From: Rhizophagus clarus
Taxonomy: Eukaryota; Glomeromycota; Glomeromycetes; Glomerales; Glomeraceae
Direction of reading: 5' to 3'
Length of the DNA stretch: 64,000 nt
Assembly: GCA_015698045.1 (NCBI GenBank)
Contig: BLAL01000162.1
Span: forward strand, 62,001-126,000
Position 1 is the stretch's first letter, and every line of letters begins with the position of its first letter. Below the pieces are notes generated by a model. It searched no databases and was not told the DNA's origin. It worked only from the letters and a program-made list of their open reading frames with translations. Below, in pieces: positions 1 through 12,080 of the stretch. The position numbers and the translations under genes were made by a program.

Positions 1-443
1 AGGACCAGAAAATCTTATAATAGAGGTCACCGTAGCACCTGGCACACTAGTAAAGTTGATTAAATTTTTGATATATTCAATTTTTAATGAAGCCAAAATG
101 TGTGGACTAACAATATCTGCTTAAGGTTAGAGTTAAATTTGCCATTTATACACTCAATTTAAATTTTTATATATTCTGTATAACACAAAAGTATGGTTCG
201 CATAATTAATAAATTTTTTTAAAAGTGGTTCGTATTATTATAAAAATTTTTTCGGAAAATTTAATGATCTCAGTTAATATTAATTTTACAAGAATAATTT
301 ATGGTTCATTATATTCTTCAGACATTCCTGTGTAAGATTGTTAGACTTTTAAGTCAATTACTTATGCAAAATATTTTTAATTTGGGTAAACTCACCAATT
401 TACTATTGTCCAGTGACCTCTATTATTAGTTTTCCCAGTCCTG
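1..443. mobile_element. TIR element (MITE), left end at the window edge
   Basis: The first ~55 bases and bases ~390-443 are imperfect inverted repeats. Both contain AATAGAGGTCAC and end in AGGACC / AGTCCTG. The right end is followed by TA, so the element probably starts as CAGGAC with its first base just outside the window. The interior is non-coding and AT-rich. TA flanks suggest a Tc1/mariner-type non-autonomous element, but no transposase links it to a family. Confidence 0.6.
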
Positions 444-470
444 TATTAGGTAATTCAAATTTAAATTCAT

Positions 471-1363
471 TTGCTGTGTCAATTTTTCGAATTATATTAT
501 TCCATTAAGCAAAGATTAATAATAAAATATTTATTAGGATCGTTGCCTAATAGCCACTGCCAAATTGAACCTGAACTAATGCGTCAATTGACGACTAAAA
601 CACAAATAAACGATATTATCAGCTCAAGTTCAGAAGTAATCAGCATCGAATTATGCAATATGTCAGTTCTCTTTCTAAATTTCCAACAAATGAAATGTAT
701 CAATTTTTGATGAATTCCAGAAATATATTGGAATCACCAATTACTGATTGCAAGGAATTTCTGAGTATATTTTTAGCACTGTGATCTGAAGATATTCGTC
801 TTGATGAACAAATCTACGATTTACTTATTGAATATTATAAGGATACATATGTAGATTCTATATTCAGAAAACTGTTCACAGAAAATTTACCCAATTTGAC
901 GATCGTTATCAACAAAGCGAATCGATATGGAAGATGTCAAATCGGTGCAGAAATTTTTGGATCTGCTGCTGCAATATGACATATTAAGAGCTCATTTGTC
1001 TTAGCTAAATTTATTAATCGTGATAGGAATAACGTTGATACTTACCCAGGTCAAATCCAATTTTTTTTGAACATAGCGTTCATTTATCCTCCCATAGTTT
1101 GACATACAAATTGGCTTACATCAAATGGTACAAACTGGCAAATTTGACATCCTGATTCCATTTCAGTATTGACGATGATATCGAAACTTGTAACGTCGAA
1201 TTATGGGGAAGATAGTTTCTATTTGAGCAGTAAAGACAATATAATCCCAATACACAACATTTTAGGTCAGTTTATACCTGTAAAATACAAAAAATCAGAT
1301 CGATTTAATGCCAGAGAATATTTAGCTATTATTCCTATAAATAGGAAGTTCCATTTGCATTGA
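471..1363 (+). pseudogene. Decayed copy of a multi-copy gene, probably transposon-borne
   Basis: Reading across several frames gives a continuous protein-like trail. It includes IYDLLIEYYKDTY, LTIVINKANRYGRCQIG, YPGQIQFFFEH, a CNVELWG motif, and an open C-terminal end at 1169-1363 with IIPIHNILGQFIPVKYK and YLAIIPINRKFH. I recall this C-terminal layout from very numerous Rhizophagus proteins that seem to travel with transposons, but I know no function. It needs several frame changes and contains stops (for example at 709 and around 1107), so it is a remnant. It starts directly after the TIR element ending at 443. Confidence 0.5.
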
Positions 1364-1699
1364 TTTAATATAACATTTATACTAGTCCGAATTGTTTAAA
1401 CATTTTTTAACAAATATTGTATTATTGTTTTTTATTATACTTAATAATATTAATATAGTAAATATATTATAACCATTATTTAATATAGAAAAGTGAATAC
1501 AATTCGGCCATTATTTGTGCGAGGCTGAACATAGTTTAATTTTTATTATACGCAATTTGACCATCATTCGGCTGAATCGAATTAGAGTTGAATATAGATT
1601 GAATTGCATATCATTACTAATTTAGGTCAATTTTTTTAAAAATTGGCCAAATCTAGGCCAGATTTTTTGAAAGCCAAATATTCCTTTTTCGACTAGTGA

Positions 1700-2175
1700 A
1701 TACAAATATTTTTAGACATTTCTTAATTGTATTGTTAATTTATTTAATTTTTGAGTACAATAATTAAATATGCATCGTTATATCTTGATTAATTGTATTG
1801 TTTTGTATTGTTAAATTTTCAAATAATTTATTTAATTTTGAGTAATTGAAAGAGATAATACCATTTACTACTATAATTGGATATCTTCAGTTAACTAATG
1901 TGCATTGTTACCGTATCTTTCAAATTTATTTACAAATAATTAATATGCATTGTTATCCCTCAAATTTATTTACAATTAACTAATATACATTGTTATCCCT
2001 CAAATTTATTTAATTTTAGAGTACAATTAACTAATATGCATCATTATCCCTTGTTTAATCCATTTAATTTTGAGTACAATTAACTAATATGCATCGTTAT
2101 AATATATTAATTATGCATTACAATTAATAATGCGTCGCTATAATAATTTAATTAGTATGCATTATAATTATTTAT
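1700..2175. repeat. Degenerate AT-rich minisatellite
   Basis: A unit of roughly 45-70 bp recurs about seven times. Its core is CAATTAACTAATATGCAT, followed by a CGTTAT/TGTTATCCCT part and an AATTTATTTAATTTTGAGTA part. Copies diverge in length and sequence. No coding potential is seen. The stretch 1364-1700 before it is AT-rich intergenic sequence in which I see nothing else. Confidence 0.6.
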
Positions 2176-2418
2176 GTGTCACATCGAGTTTTACTGATTT
2201 AAATAGTTTATCAAACTTTAGAAAAGTTTATATATAAGATACTTTTCCAACCTTTTTTTTAAACTTTTTTTATCTCTGATTTTACATTCAAATCTTCTTC
2301 AATTCTTTTTTGTTCACTTCTTTTTCCACTTTATACTAAATTTTTCTTCGCTCTTCTTTAGTCTAACCATTTATATCTTTCTTTTTTTACTAATTTGTTT
2401 CAAACCTTTTTTAAAATA

Positions 2419-3758
2419 ATGCCAAAAAATGAAAATATTTCACTAGAGCTAACAAAGATAAACAGACTCAGGAATCAAATAACAAATATAATAATGAACA
2501 AGAAGGCCCAAGAAAAATTGTAAAGCAGAAAAATACTTCGCAAGCTAAAGAGCCTGCTAAAGAATCAGATACTATTAGTTCATAAGTTAAAGAGACAGTC
2601 AAAGAATCAGATACTAGTAACCAGGAATCAGATAGTGATCAAGAAGAAATGGAATTAGTAGCAGAATCTTTGCAAACTACACTACTAGTAGAAGGTAATG
2701 ATCCATATATATTTATTATGATTTATTAGATATTATGTTAATAAACTTTTTATAATCAATCATTTATTTTTTAGATAACAATCGAAAAATAAAGGAATAT
2801 ATTTCTAAATAACTCAAAACATACGGCAGACAATCAAAGCAATGTAAGTGATAATTTCCAGACTCAAAAATTGTTAACATTTCATTTCAGTTTATATCTA
2901 TTACACCTAATACAATTTACTGGATTAATACATTAACGTCAGCTGGTGATGAAACACTTGTACCAGAAACAAATAGAGAAAATGTACAGTGCAGTCAGCC
3001 GATCATGCCAGTTGTTGAGCATGGAAAAAGCTCGTCAACTACAACTGCAGAAGAAACACTGGAGATCAATGTCCAACCTCCTAAAAGCAGAAAAAGTTGC
3101 GAGGATATGCTTATAAAACAAGGTAGGCAAATACGAGCTCTATATGAATTACATAAAGAGACGTTTGAAAAAGTTGGATGGATTCAGAACCAGATTAAGT
3201 TGCAAAATGAGAAAAAGAAAAAAATTGACCTAAGCGAAAAGGTCTTCAATGTAAGTTTCTAACGAAAACCTGGTACTATTCTCTTTTATACCATCTGTCA
3301 CCAAATCACAACATAATTGCAATTATTTATTGTCACACACTAATATAGGAAGGTTATAATTCAGTGTGCAATAAATTCTTTCTGGACAATATGTGGCCTA
3401 CCTTTGAAAATTTTAAGTTGGAGTTTGAAAATTGGCTAAATCAATATCATTCTGATTATCTTCACGAAGTAGGCTATAGAGAGTGGACGAACGCATTTTT
3501 AGGACGCCATCATTCTATGGTGATTATTATTAATAATCATAATCATAACTGTTGTGTTTAATTTAAATTTTTTGATTATCATTATGAATTTTTTATTTTC
3601 TTTTATAGCTCATGCGAAAAATGAAAGATATGAGAGGAGTACATGTTGCAGCAGTGAAAAGCGCTATTTTTAAGGAATTCTGTCTACAATCAATAAGTAG
3701 TAATAAACAAAAAAAGCCCGCAAGATATAACAAACTAGAAAAATTTATCACAAGTTAA
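2419..3758 (+). pseudogene. Decayed multi-exon gene of unknown function
   Basis: Exon-like blocks are separated by GT-AG introns. A Lys/Glu/Ser-rich block (2430-2695) contains near-repeats AKEPAKESDT and VKETVKESDT. Later blocks are 3005-3249 (hydrophilic, helical, with MLIKQGRQIRALYELHKE), 3350-3519 (NMWPTFENFKLEFENWLNQY and EWTNAFLGRHHSM) and 3609-3758 (MRKMKDMRGVHVAAVKSAIF), ending in TAA. The first block has an in-frame stop near 2583 and a frame conflict at the only upstream ATG, so it is judged broken. I do not recognise the family. Short protein-like pieces continue to about 4180. Confidence 0.4.
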
Positions 3759-4429
3759 AGAGTGTTATAATAAGTTATATGATGATAATGATAATGTAAT
3801 CAAAAATATAACAAAATTCGCATTTCCTGCAATATCTAATACTAACAAGTCATTTTAGAATATCTATATTTATACATCAGTGATATGTGATATAGTATTG
3901 AATCTTAACTACCCCGACATAGAGTGCGAGAAAAAATCTTTAGAATGACGATATCAGAAATTTAAGGTATGTGGCTTTTATTTAAACCAATTTATATAAT
4001 TTGAAATCTATTCAGTTAGATAAAATTCGAATTAATACTTTATTAGGATTTATTCGAAAATCGAAAAAAAAGGAGGTTTTACTATACATGACACGTAGGA
4101 GATATTGAGGGAAGAAGTTCCAGAAATCCCAAAAACAGGCTCTTTTGAAAAGGAGGGGGAAACAGATATAATTCTCAGAGGTATTAATTCATTAATGACG
4201 TTGTATGATGACTTATTTTATGATGATTAGCAATTATTCATAGGTTGGAAAGTGATGTTTTATTTTAAGGTGGTATACTAATATTTTATAATTAATTATA
4301 ATTATTATCATTATGAATTTTATTATAAATTTTATTATTATAAATAAATAAATAAATTTACGTTAGTAATCGCAATAAATATTTTTAATATTTATCGTTT
4401 GAATTTTCTTGATTTTTATCATATGAAAT

Positions 4430-4680
4430 TTTCTCGACTTTTATCGTTTAGGCTTAATTCTGATAAGTAATCATCTTTTCCGTATCAATACTACTCGACG
4501 AGTCTGATTATTATTGATAGATATCATGTGACCTTTCCATCGATATACATCTCTATTAATATTTGTCATTTTAGTTAAATTCTGATAATTTGTCATCATT
4601 TATCCACATCGATATTACTTGACAAGTCCAATTATTATCGATATATATCATGTAACCTATTCATCAATATATATCCCCTA
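4430..4680. repeat. Two-copy tandem duplication
   Basis: Two diverged copies of a ~120-130 bp unit lie head to tail. Each contains ATTATTATTGATAGATATCA or the variant ATTATTATCGATATATATCA, followed by TGTRACCT and ATCAATATAYATC. Non-coding. The surrounding stretch 4181-5288 otherwise holds only short broken coding traces. Confidence 0.5.
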
Positions 4681-5288
4681 AAAAAATTTTCTGATGATAT
4701 CAATAACTGATCCTAAAGACACCCTAATATTGCATAATCATGCTAATACTTGTGAAATTGATGGTATTGCACATTATAATTATATTAACTTATCAGAAGG
4801 AGATGGAAATTTTGTTTATGATGCCAGATACAGTAAAAAATAACTATTAAGGAAATTAATGCAAGCGCTATTAATTTAGCAAAAGATTTGAATATTTTAT
4901 TAAAATATTTCAAACATCTTTCCCAAAATCCTCCCATGCGTGATAAGGCAGTTTTCTCAAAAAAGAAAACTATCGTAAAGCTTTAATTGACTACTTAAAA
5001 ATCATTTATCAAAAGATGACTGAATTTCAGTTTTTTAAGATGCTTAAAATGTGGATCAATTTTACAGAACTAATGAAAATACAACATTAGTAGTTGTTAG
5101 CAAAGTGTCAATTAAAGTTCAAGAAAAAGCAAATTATTCAATTAACAATTTTACCGATAATTTTAAGAATATTACAACAAAATTGGCTGAAAATATTTTT
5201 CAGTCTGTGAATGGAGAAATGAACGAATAAATCAACAAAGAAATGTCAAAACAAAAAGAATTACATTTTCATGTTGAATTATATAAAG

Positions 5289-5873
5289 TACCGTATATCA
5301 CGGGCCACAGTACCCCAGGTATCTTGCAAATTTTGGGGGTTTTGGCCTGTACCCAGAGGTACTATACACGGGTGGATACTATACATAGGGGAGGTACAGG
5401 ATTTTTAAAATACCCAGGGTACATACTATGTATAATACCTGGGTTTAATTAGATTGTTGAAACGCCGAAACTGATTGTTCTGGCGTTTTTTATATGTATA
5501 GTAAAAAAAAAATGCCGAAAGTGATTATTCCGGCATTTTTATATATATAAAAATGCAAAAAAAATGCCAAAACTGACTGTTCTGGAGTTTTTTATATGTA
5601 AAGTAAAAAAAAAATGCCGAAACTGATTGTTCTGGTATTTTTATATATATAAAAATGCAAAAAAAAGCCAAAACTGACTGTTCTGGCGTTTTTATATATC
5701 TGGAATATACATTATATATAAACCTAGTATTATACCTCGGGTATTTTACAAAATTTTAAGCTTTAAATTGGAATTCTCTATGTAAAGTACCTGGGTACTT
5801 TAAAATTCTAGCAAATTTTTTGAGGGGGGTACTATGCATAGAAGGGGTACTGTGGCCCATGATATACGGTATA
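5289..5873. mobile_element. TIR element with internal hairpin array (CCGTATATC family)
   Basis: The ends are inverted repeats of at least 26 bp with one mismatch (CCGTATATCACGGGCC against CCGTATATCATGGGCC, then ACAGTACCCC), each flanked by TA. Inside, 5460-5700 holds four to five copies of a unit in which GCCGAAACTGATTGTTCTGG and its variants alternate with A-rich and T-rich arms, so each unit can fold into a hairpin. There is no transposase. It interrupts a short plus-strand reading frame that starts at 5243. TA duplication fits Tc1/mariner-type mobilisation. Confidence 0.75.
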
Positions 5874-6896
5874 TATTAGACTTCAAGCTTTCTGTTCATC
5901 AAATTTAAGTAAAAGTTAAGGTAAAAATACAAGAACTTAAGCTAAGAGCCTAAGACACTTATCACTTGATACTTTCCACATATCTCATCTTTAAACATAA
6001 GTTTGATATTGCAAAGAGCACCAAAAATATATAAATTATTATTATTGATTAAAAAAAATTGGTGCTTAATTGATTCTTTTGAAGAATTGAGTTCAAGTTT
6101 TTTTAAAAGTGCTATGAAATCAGCATCAAATTTTGATATTTGGATCAACTTGGTAAAAACAGGTAATCGTGAACAGGCAAAAATGAAATGAAATTGCCAA
6201 AACTTAACATTATAAAATCATATTTTGATGGGATTGGTAACAGCTTAAATAAATTCATTGAAGAAGATAATGAATAAGTTAATAAGAATTGTATAACTAG
6301 AGTTCTGAATGGGGTAAGGGTCAATTTGGATTACTTGTCAGGTTAACCTGAAATATTCAGGTTGGGTCATCAAATTTAATACCTGATACCAGGTCAGATT
6401 ACAGGTTTAACCTGACCTGATTGACTCGTTAATCTGAAATCAATTTAATAAAAAAAAGTTCTGCGATGTTTTTTAATTGATCTAATGAAAAAACGTTGCA
6501 AAATGTTTTTTTAGTGTATATTTATTAATTAAAAAAATATTTTGCAATGTTTCTTTAATTAATTTTGTGAAAAAATGGTGTAAAATATTTTTTCAGTGTA
6601 TTTTATTAATAAAAGACATTTCACAACATTTTTTTTAATCAGCTTTATGAAAAAACATTGCGAAACATTTTTTCAGTATATTTTTACTAATAAAAAAATG
6701 GTTTGCAACATTTTTTTAATTAATTTTGTGAAAAAAATTGTGAAATATTTTTTCAATGTATATTTATTAATAAAAAAAAACAGTTCGCAACATTTTTTTA
6801 ATTAATTTTGTGAAAAAATGTTATGAAACATTTTTTCAGTGTATTTTATTAATAAAAAATATTTTGCAACATTTTTTTTAATTAGCTTTATGAAAA

Positions 6897-8945
6897 GTTG
6901 ATATTGGCAGATCTGTGAACCAAATTTTTCACGGAAGAAAAATATTTTATTTTCATCATGAAGAGAGGTTTTTTTCTATTAAAACCAGCAAAACAAACAG
7001 CAGAAACGTCTTCTTCGACCAAAGTTACCCCTACTACTACTCTAAAGAGTATACCTTCTAACCGTTTTCATGATGTTATCATTAGCTTTATGACAAAATT
7101 CGTCGATACAAACTCAGGACTTCTCCTCTGCTCAATAATACCTACGGACCCTGCAGTAATGGAGACTTTCTTGGAAATTAACGAGGACAAAGTAATCCCT
7201 CAGGAACAGTTGGAACAAATTATTGACATAGCCGGCTGCTCTCCCTTTCTAGCTCAACTTTTAGCTACTTTTCTTAATCTCTTTCTATTGGACGACGAAT
7301 ACAGGGAAATTCTTCTTATGGATTCCGAATTTCGCTGAGCGTTGGAAATTGCAAGTAAACAAACTCCCGATATGGAAAATCTCGGGGATCCTATGCACCA
7401 ATCAGACACGTCGATGAATTTCGATGTTTCTGATACAAATTCAGTAGGATCATTGGATGATGTGGATGACGAATTACTCGCCACACCCCCCACGTAATAT
7501 CATACCTATTCCTGTCACGCTCTTGACCAAATCTCAGAAGCGGAGTGCTAAAAAGAAGGCCCGTAAGGAGAAGAAGAAAGCCTTGCAGCTACAATCTCCT
7601 TCTGGACTGAATGAACAAATAGTGCCCACTTTTAGCGTGAAATCTCCTGAGTATACACCCTCTAAACCTTCTGGTTCAAGGACGGTTACTTTTAACCAAA
7701 GTATTCTTTCTCCTCCTTCCACATCCTATAAGCAGCAGTTGAAGCGAGATTCTATACCACATTCAACTCCTATAGACAATGGAAAGAAGTTAAAACAGAA
7801 AGAGACAAACAACTCTTTAAAAAATGGAAATGTTATCATCACTGGTTATATTCCTCAAGATCAAGAACAAGCACAATTATTGGATCTTGTAGTTTATGAT
7901 ATTCCAGCCAAATGGGATAACTATACTCTGTTGGCCAATTTAGGATGATGGGATAAGGTCGTTTCAGTCAGTACAAGGGTGCACAAGAAGTATCTATCAG
8001 CGAGGGTTAGACTGATTCCTGACCATGAGTACTTGAAATGCTACAACGGAGGGGACTGGACTGTCAACTTGGGAGGAATCCCTGTTAGATGGTTTCCTGC
8101 TTCCTGGAACCTTTCAGAAAGGAAACAAAGAGAAAAGTTCCAAGCCGTCGTGCATAATCTACCAGATGACATGACGGATGCCTCTTTATTCCCAAACGGA
8201 CGCCCTCACCAATTTTTGTTGGACAGTGGCATAAAATCTTTCAAATTAGTTAAAGAAGTTGATGGATCCAGAAAGCTGATAGGTTACTTTGACACTTGGG
8301 ATCATGTTTCCACCCGCATTAATAACCCCCAGCTTTGGAATGACGTTAGAATCTCTTGGTGCCGTTATTCCACCCCCAACTTCAAGAATTTACGTAAATC
8401 TGCTCGAATTGGCAATGCAGACAAATCTTCACAGACACCTAAAGGGTCTAATTTTTCTTTTTCAGGTTTTAATACTAACAACCGCAAGAACGATCATAAT
8501 AAAACTCCCAAATCTGGACGTTCTACCAAGAAGATCGATCATTCAAGAAACGACCAGTCTAAGAAGCCGGATGTAAAACATTTAATAGCTGGGCTGAAGG
8601 CGTTATTAGAACATTATGTTTAGTTTAGTTGGGAGGGATAGATAGAAGATTCCATACTAACTTCTTGTCATGCTTAGCATTCGCTTTATGTAATGTTTTT
8701 TGTTTTATTAGATCGTAGAATTTTTCTTTTATTTTTCGTTTTCCTTTATACCTTGAACAATTCTATAACTAGACTTCCTATTACATAAACGAGAATAGGC
8801 TAGGGATATAGTAATCATGAGATATATTTATGACCCTAGTGTTGGGAATGGGTAGGCTTGGTTTCAATGATCTTTTGTATACTTTTCTATCTTTTTTCTC
8901 TGAATAAAAGCACTTCTTTTGATTAAAAAAAAAAAAAAAAAAAAA
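6897..8945 (+). mobile_element. LINE-like retro-insertion with poly(A) tail and 19-bp target duplication
   Basis: The insert ends with AATAAA (8903-8908) and a run of 21 A. The 19-bp sequence TTAATTAGCTTTATGAAAA occurs at 6878-6896 just before it and at 8946-8964 just after the poly(A). A target duplication plus poly(A) is the mark of target-primed reverse transcription. The insert carries one RNA-binding-like coding region and no reverse transcriptase, so it was moved in trans or is an ORF1-only deletion form. It landed inside the hairpin array of the TIR element 6300-9503 and is therefore younger than it. Confidence 0.8.
6958..8623 (+). pseudogene. ORF1-like protein of the retro-insertion, interrupted
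   Basis: The reading frame starts at ATG 6958. The N-terminal 126 residues are followed by an acidic Asp/Ser-rich linker (DVSDTNSVGSLDDVDDELL), then a basic stretch (SQKRSAKKKARKEKKKAL, 7530-7585), a Ser/Pro/Thr-rich linker and two related alpha/beta blocks. The first block lies around 7850-8100 (LLDLVVYDIPAKWDNYTLL, then WTVNLGGIPVRWFPASW). The second lies around 8130-8380 (FQAVVHNLPDDMTDASLF, then YFDTWDHVSTRINN). The tail is Lys/Ser-rich. The two blocks look like RRM-like folds, and I recall the family as a large Rhizophagus expansion paired with reverse transcriptases. It has three interruptions: a stop at 7336-7338, a frame change near 7490 and a stop near 7947. Confidence 0.6.
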
Positions 8946-9505
8946 TTAATTAGCTTTATGAAAAAATGTTGCGAAACATTTTTTCAGTATATTTTTACTA
9001 ATAAAAAAACATTTTGCAACATTTTTTTAATTAATTTTGTGAAAAAATGTTGTGAAATGTTTTTTTAGTGTATATTTATTTACTAATAAAAAAACATTTC
9101 GCAACATTTTTTTTAATTAGCTTTATAAAAAAATGTTGCGAAATGTTTTTCAGTATATTTTTACTAATAAAAAAACATTTCACAACATTTTTTTTAATTA
9201 ATTTTGTGAAAAAACATTGCGAAATATTTTTTTATGTATATTTTATTAATAAAAAAACATTTCGCAACGTTTTTTAATAGAAAATGTAATAAAAAAAATG
9301 TTTTTGAGACATTTTTTTATTTAAAATATTTGTAATAAAACTTCAGGTAATTGGGTTTACCCAGTTATCCAAAGTGATCTGAATACTTTCAGGTCAAACA
9401 GGTTAGGTCAGGTCAAAACAAGTTATCCAACCTGACCTGATCTGAAAAAATTATTCAATTCAGATTAATGATGTAACCTAATGACCTGACCCATTTAGAA
9501 CTCTA

Positions 9506-10920
9506 TGTATAACATTTATTTAAGGTTAGAAGACCGGATAAATAAACTGAATAGTTTTAGTATTATACTTTTAGTTTCAATATTATTCTTTCAGGTTGGA
9601 AGACTAGAATTAATAACTGTAACTTAAGCTTATTATAAATTTTGCAATTTATATATGTATAAATTTTATTTATGGTCTTTTAAAAGTAAAAATAAAACAA
9701 AACCCAAATTCCAAGATGCAATTAATTAAAGTAAAAATGAATATCATAAATATTATTATTGTTTTTTTCTATTTTAACTAATAATAAATAATAATAAGTC
9801 TTTGTATTTATAAATTTTGGGGTTTTGCATTTTAGGATTTTGCCTTTCAGGTATTGGGATTATGAAATTTTGAAATTATGGCAAGTTAGGATATTGGTAT
9901 TTTAGGATTTAAGTGTAATGATAAAATTTTAAAGATTTAAAGTAAAAAATTTTTTCTTAATTCATACCAATATCTACATAACATATTTATAAAATATTTA
10001 TTCAGAACCAAATAATAATTATTCAACATTAAGCCTTTTTCTTTTATTTTCTTGTGATTTTTTTATTACAAATTTAAACATATTTGAATTTTCTAATTTT
10101 TCTATTTTTACTTTACTAGTAAAGTCAATTCTATCATATCAATAAAAGTTAACATAATAATAAATGTATAATAATTAATTTAACAACTTACTTTGATGGT
10201 AGTGTTATAATATGTTCAAAATCACTGACCAGTATGGATTTTTCTTTCAAAATTTAATTCTTTATACTGTCCAGAAATTATCAAATTTTCTTCACATTCT
10301 GTAAAGAATTTGATTTTACCTTTATTCGTAATGGAAGACAAATAAATAATAACAATGAAATGGGTTCTACATAATAAATATTAAAAGTAAATATCAGTAA
10401 ATCTTATAGTTTATATATTAAAATGAGAACATTACCTATTATCATATAGATCATAACATGATCGCCAAGTAGAACCCTATAAGTTAATAAATACTTTAAT
10501 AATAATAACTTATGTTGTTTTGATATTTCTTAAAAAATTATCAATTTACAGGTTTATTACAATGTTCATTATGAAGAGATTCATTACAAGAGTCTGTTTT
10601 TCTAATGATAGGTCAAAATAGAGCAACAATATTTTTCTCTTTTTCAATTAAAAATTTTTTTTCTTTTTACATTTTTGTAGAAATCTTCTTTTTTTTGTTC
10701 ATCATCAAAATGAATAAACCCATAACTAAAAATTTAAAACTCCATTAGTTTATTAAAAATTTAAAAATTTAAACTATTATTAATAAGTTTATACATACTA
10801 GTCTTTTTTTTTTTTTTACTACATGAACAAAATTTTGTGTGATATCATTGTTTTTTTATTAAGTCTTTAATCATTTTAGACTTAAGATCCTCGAGATTGT
10901 CATCTCTGAAAAATAAAGTA
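9506..10920. other. AT-rich stretch with weak minus-strand coding traces
   Basis: No intact gene is seen. On the minus strand 10180-10330 reads as protein-like sequence (KIKFFTECEENLIISGQYKE) that runs into a GTAAG donor-like site. 10560-10650 gives another trace (RKTDSCNESLHNEHCNKPVN). Frames break repeatedly, so at best this is an old gene remnant. The rest is AT-rich with homopolymer runs. Confidence 0.3.
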
Positions 10921-10989
10921 CATACAGTATATCAGGATAGTAGGATTCTTAAATATGAAAAAAAAAGAAAAAAAAGAAAGTCATCATAA

Positions 10990-11290
10990 AAAACCTTTAA
11001 ACCTTATTAATGAAGGCTAATAATCACAACATAAAAAACCTTATCAATGAAGGTTAACAATTACAACATAAAAAACCTTATCAATGAAGGTTAACAATTA
11101 CAACATAAAAATCCTTATCAACAAAGGTTAACAATCACAACATAAAAAACCTTATCAACAAAGGTTAATAAACATAACATAAAAAACCTTATCAACGAAG
11201 GTTAACATTTAACAATCACAATATAATAAATCTTATCAACGAAGGTTAACAATCACAATATAATAAACCTTATCAATGAAGATTATTAAA
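10990..11290. repeat. Tandem minisatellite, ~40-bp unit
   Basis: About seven copies of a ~40-bp unit, ACATAAAAAACCTTATCAA then TGAAGGTTAACAATTACA, with spacing drift in two copies. Each unit contains AACCTT and AAGGTT separated by 7 bases, so single units can form a small hairpin. Non-coding. Confidence 0.8.
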
Positions 11291-11849
11291 TAGTAAAAAA
11301 CCTTAAAACCTTATAAAGCTAAGGAAAATTTTACACTTATTTTTCAAAATATTTTAAGATTAAAAAAAAAATATTTACGTGATAGAAACTGGCAATTGTA
11401 TAAAAAAATAGGGTGTATAGAATATGCATCCCAAAATAAAAAGTTTTTTTTTTGTATAAAAGATTGTTGCATAGTGTGATGTGAAAAAAAATCCTTTAAT
11501 TTTCAGCTCATATAATAATAATAATGCAATATTTTTGCTCTTATTGTATCTGTAAAATAAATCCTGGTAGTGGAAAGTGGTTATCTACTAAAAAAACTTT
11601 TAAAAAACATTAAGAAAAAGAAAAAGCATTTATTGAAAAAATTAATAAATCAGAAACAGAGAGCAGTAGTAAATCAATTTCAAGTTATATTGTAGCCAGA
11701 AAAAGAAAGTTTGATAATGAATTAGATGAATTAGATATAAATTCAATGAATAGTCTTTCAGATAATGAGAGTTGATTAGTTAAATTATAGCAAAAGTAAA
11801 TTTTGATAATTAATTATATAAATTATTCATTAAAATAGTCTCAATAATG

Positions 11850-12080
11850 AAGATTTTAACAGTGATAATGGCAATCCAAGTTAAGATTATAACAATTATA
11901 ATGAAAATTATAATAGTGATAATAATAATCAAAGTTTTGATGAAGATTATAATGACGACAATCCAAATCAAAATTATAATAATTATAACAAAAATTATAA
12001 TGGTGATAATAATAATTAAAGCCTTGATGAAGATTATAATGATAACGATCTAAGTCAAAATTATAATAGTGAAAATAATC
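11850..12080 (+). repeat. Imperfect coding repeat, Asn/Asp-rich
   Basis: Three imperfect copies of a ~90-bp unit encode variants of NYNNYNENYNSDNNNQSFDE inside the N-terminal part of the Tnp2-like gene. It is low-complexity sequence that probably expanded by slippage. Confidence 0.6.

Larger units (their letters stand above)
6300..9503. mobile_element. TIR element (GAGTTCTGAATGGG family) split by a retro-insertion
   Basis: The left end GAGTTCTGAATGGG and the right end (reverse complement GAGTTCTAAATGGG) are both flanked by TA. Subterminal parts, about 130-150 bp each, are rich in ACCTGACCTGA-type repeats. Next to them are arrays (6440-6896 and 8946-9330) built from TTGCGAAA/TTTCGCAA inverted pairs separated by TTAATTAATTTTGTG or TTAGCTTTATG. 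Without the 2.05-kb insert and one copy of its target duplication the element is about 1.1 kb. It encodes nothing of its own. A truncated relative lies at 21985-22873. Confidence 0.75.

Noticed and set aside
10990-11290. Regular repeats that could suggest a CRISPR array
   Set aside because: The spacing is part of the repeat unit, spacers are not unique, and the genome is clearly eukaryotic.
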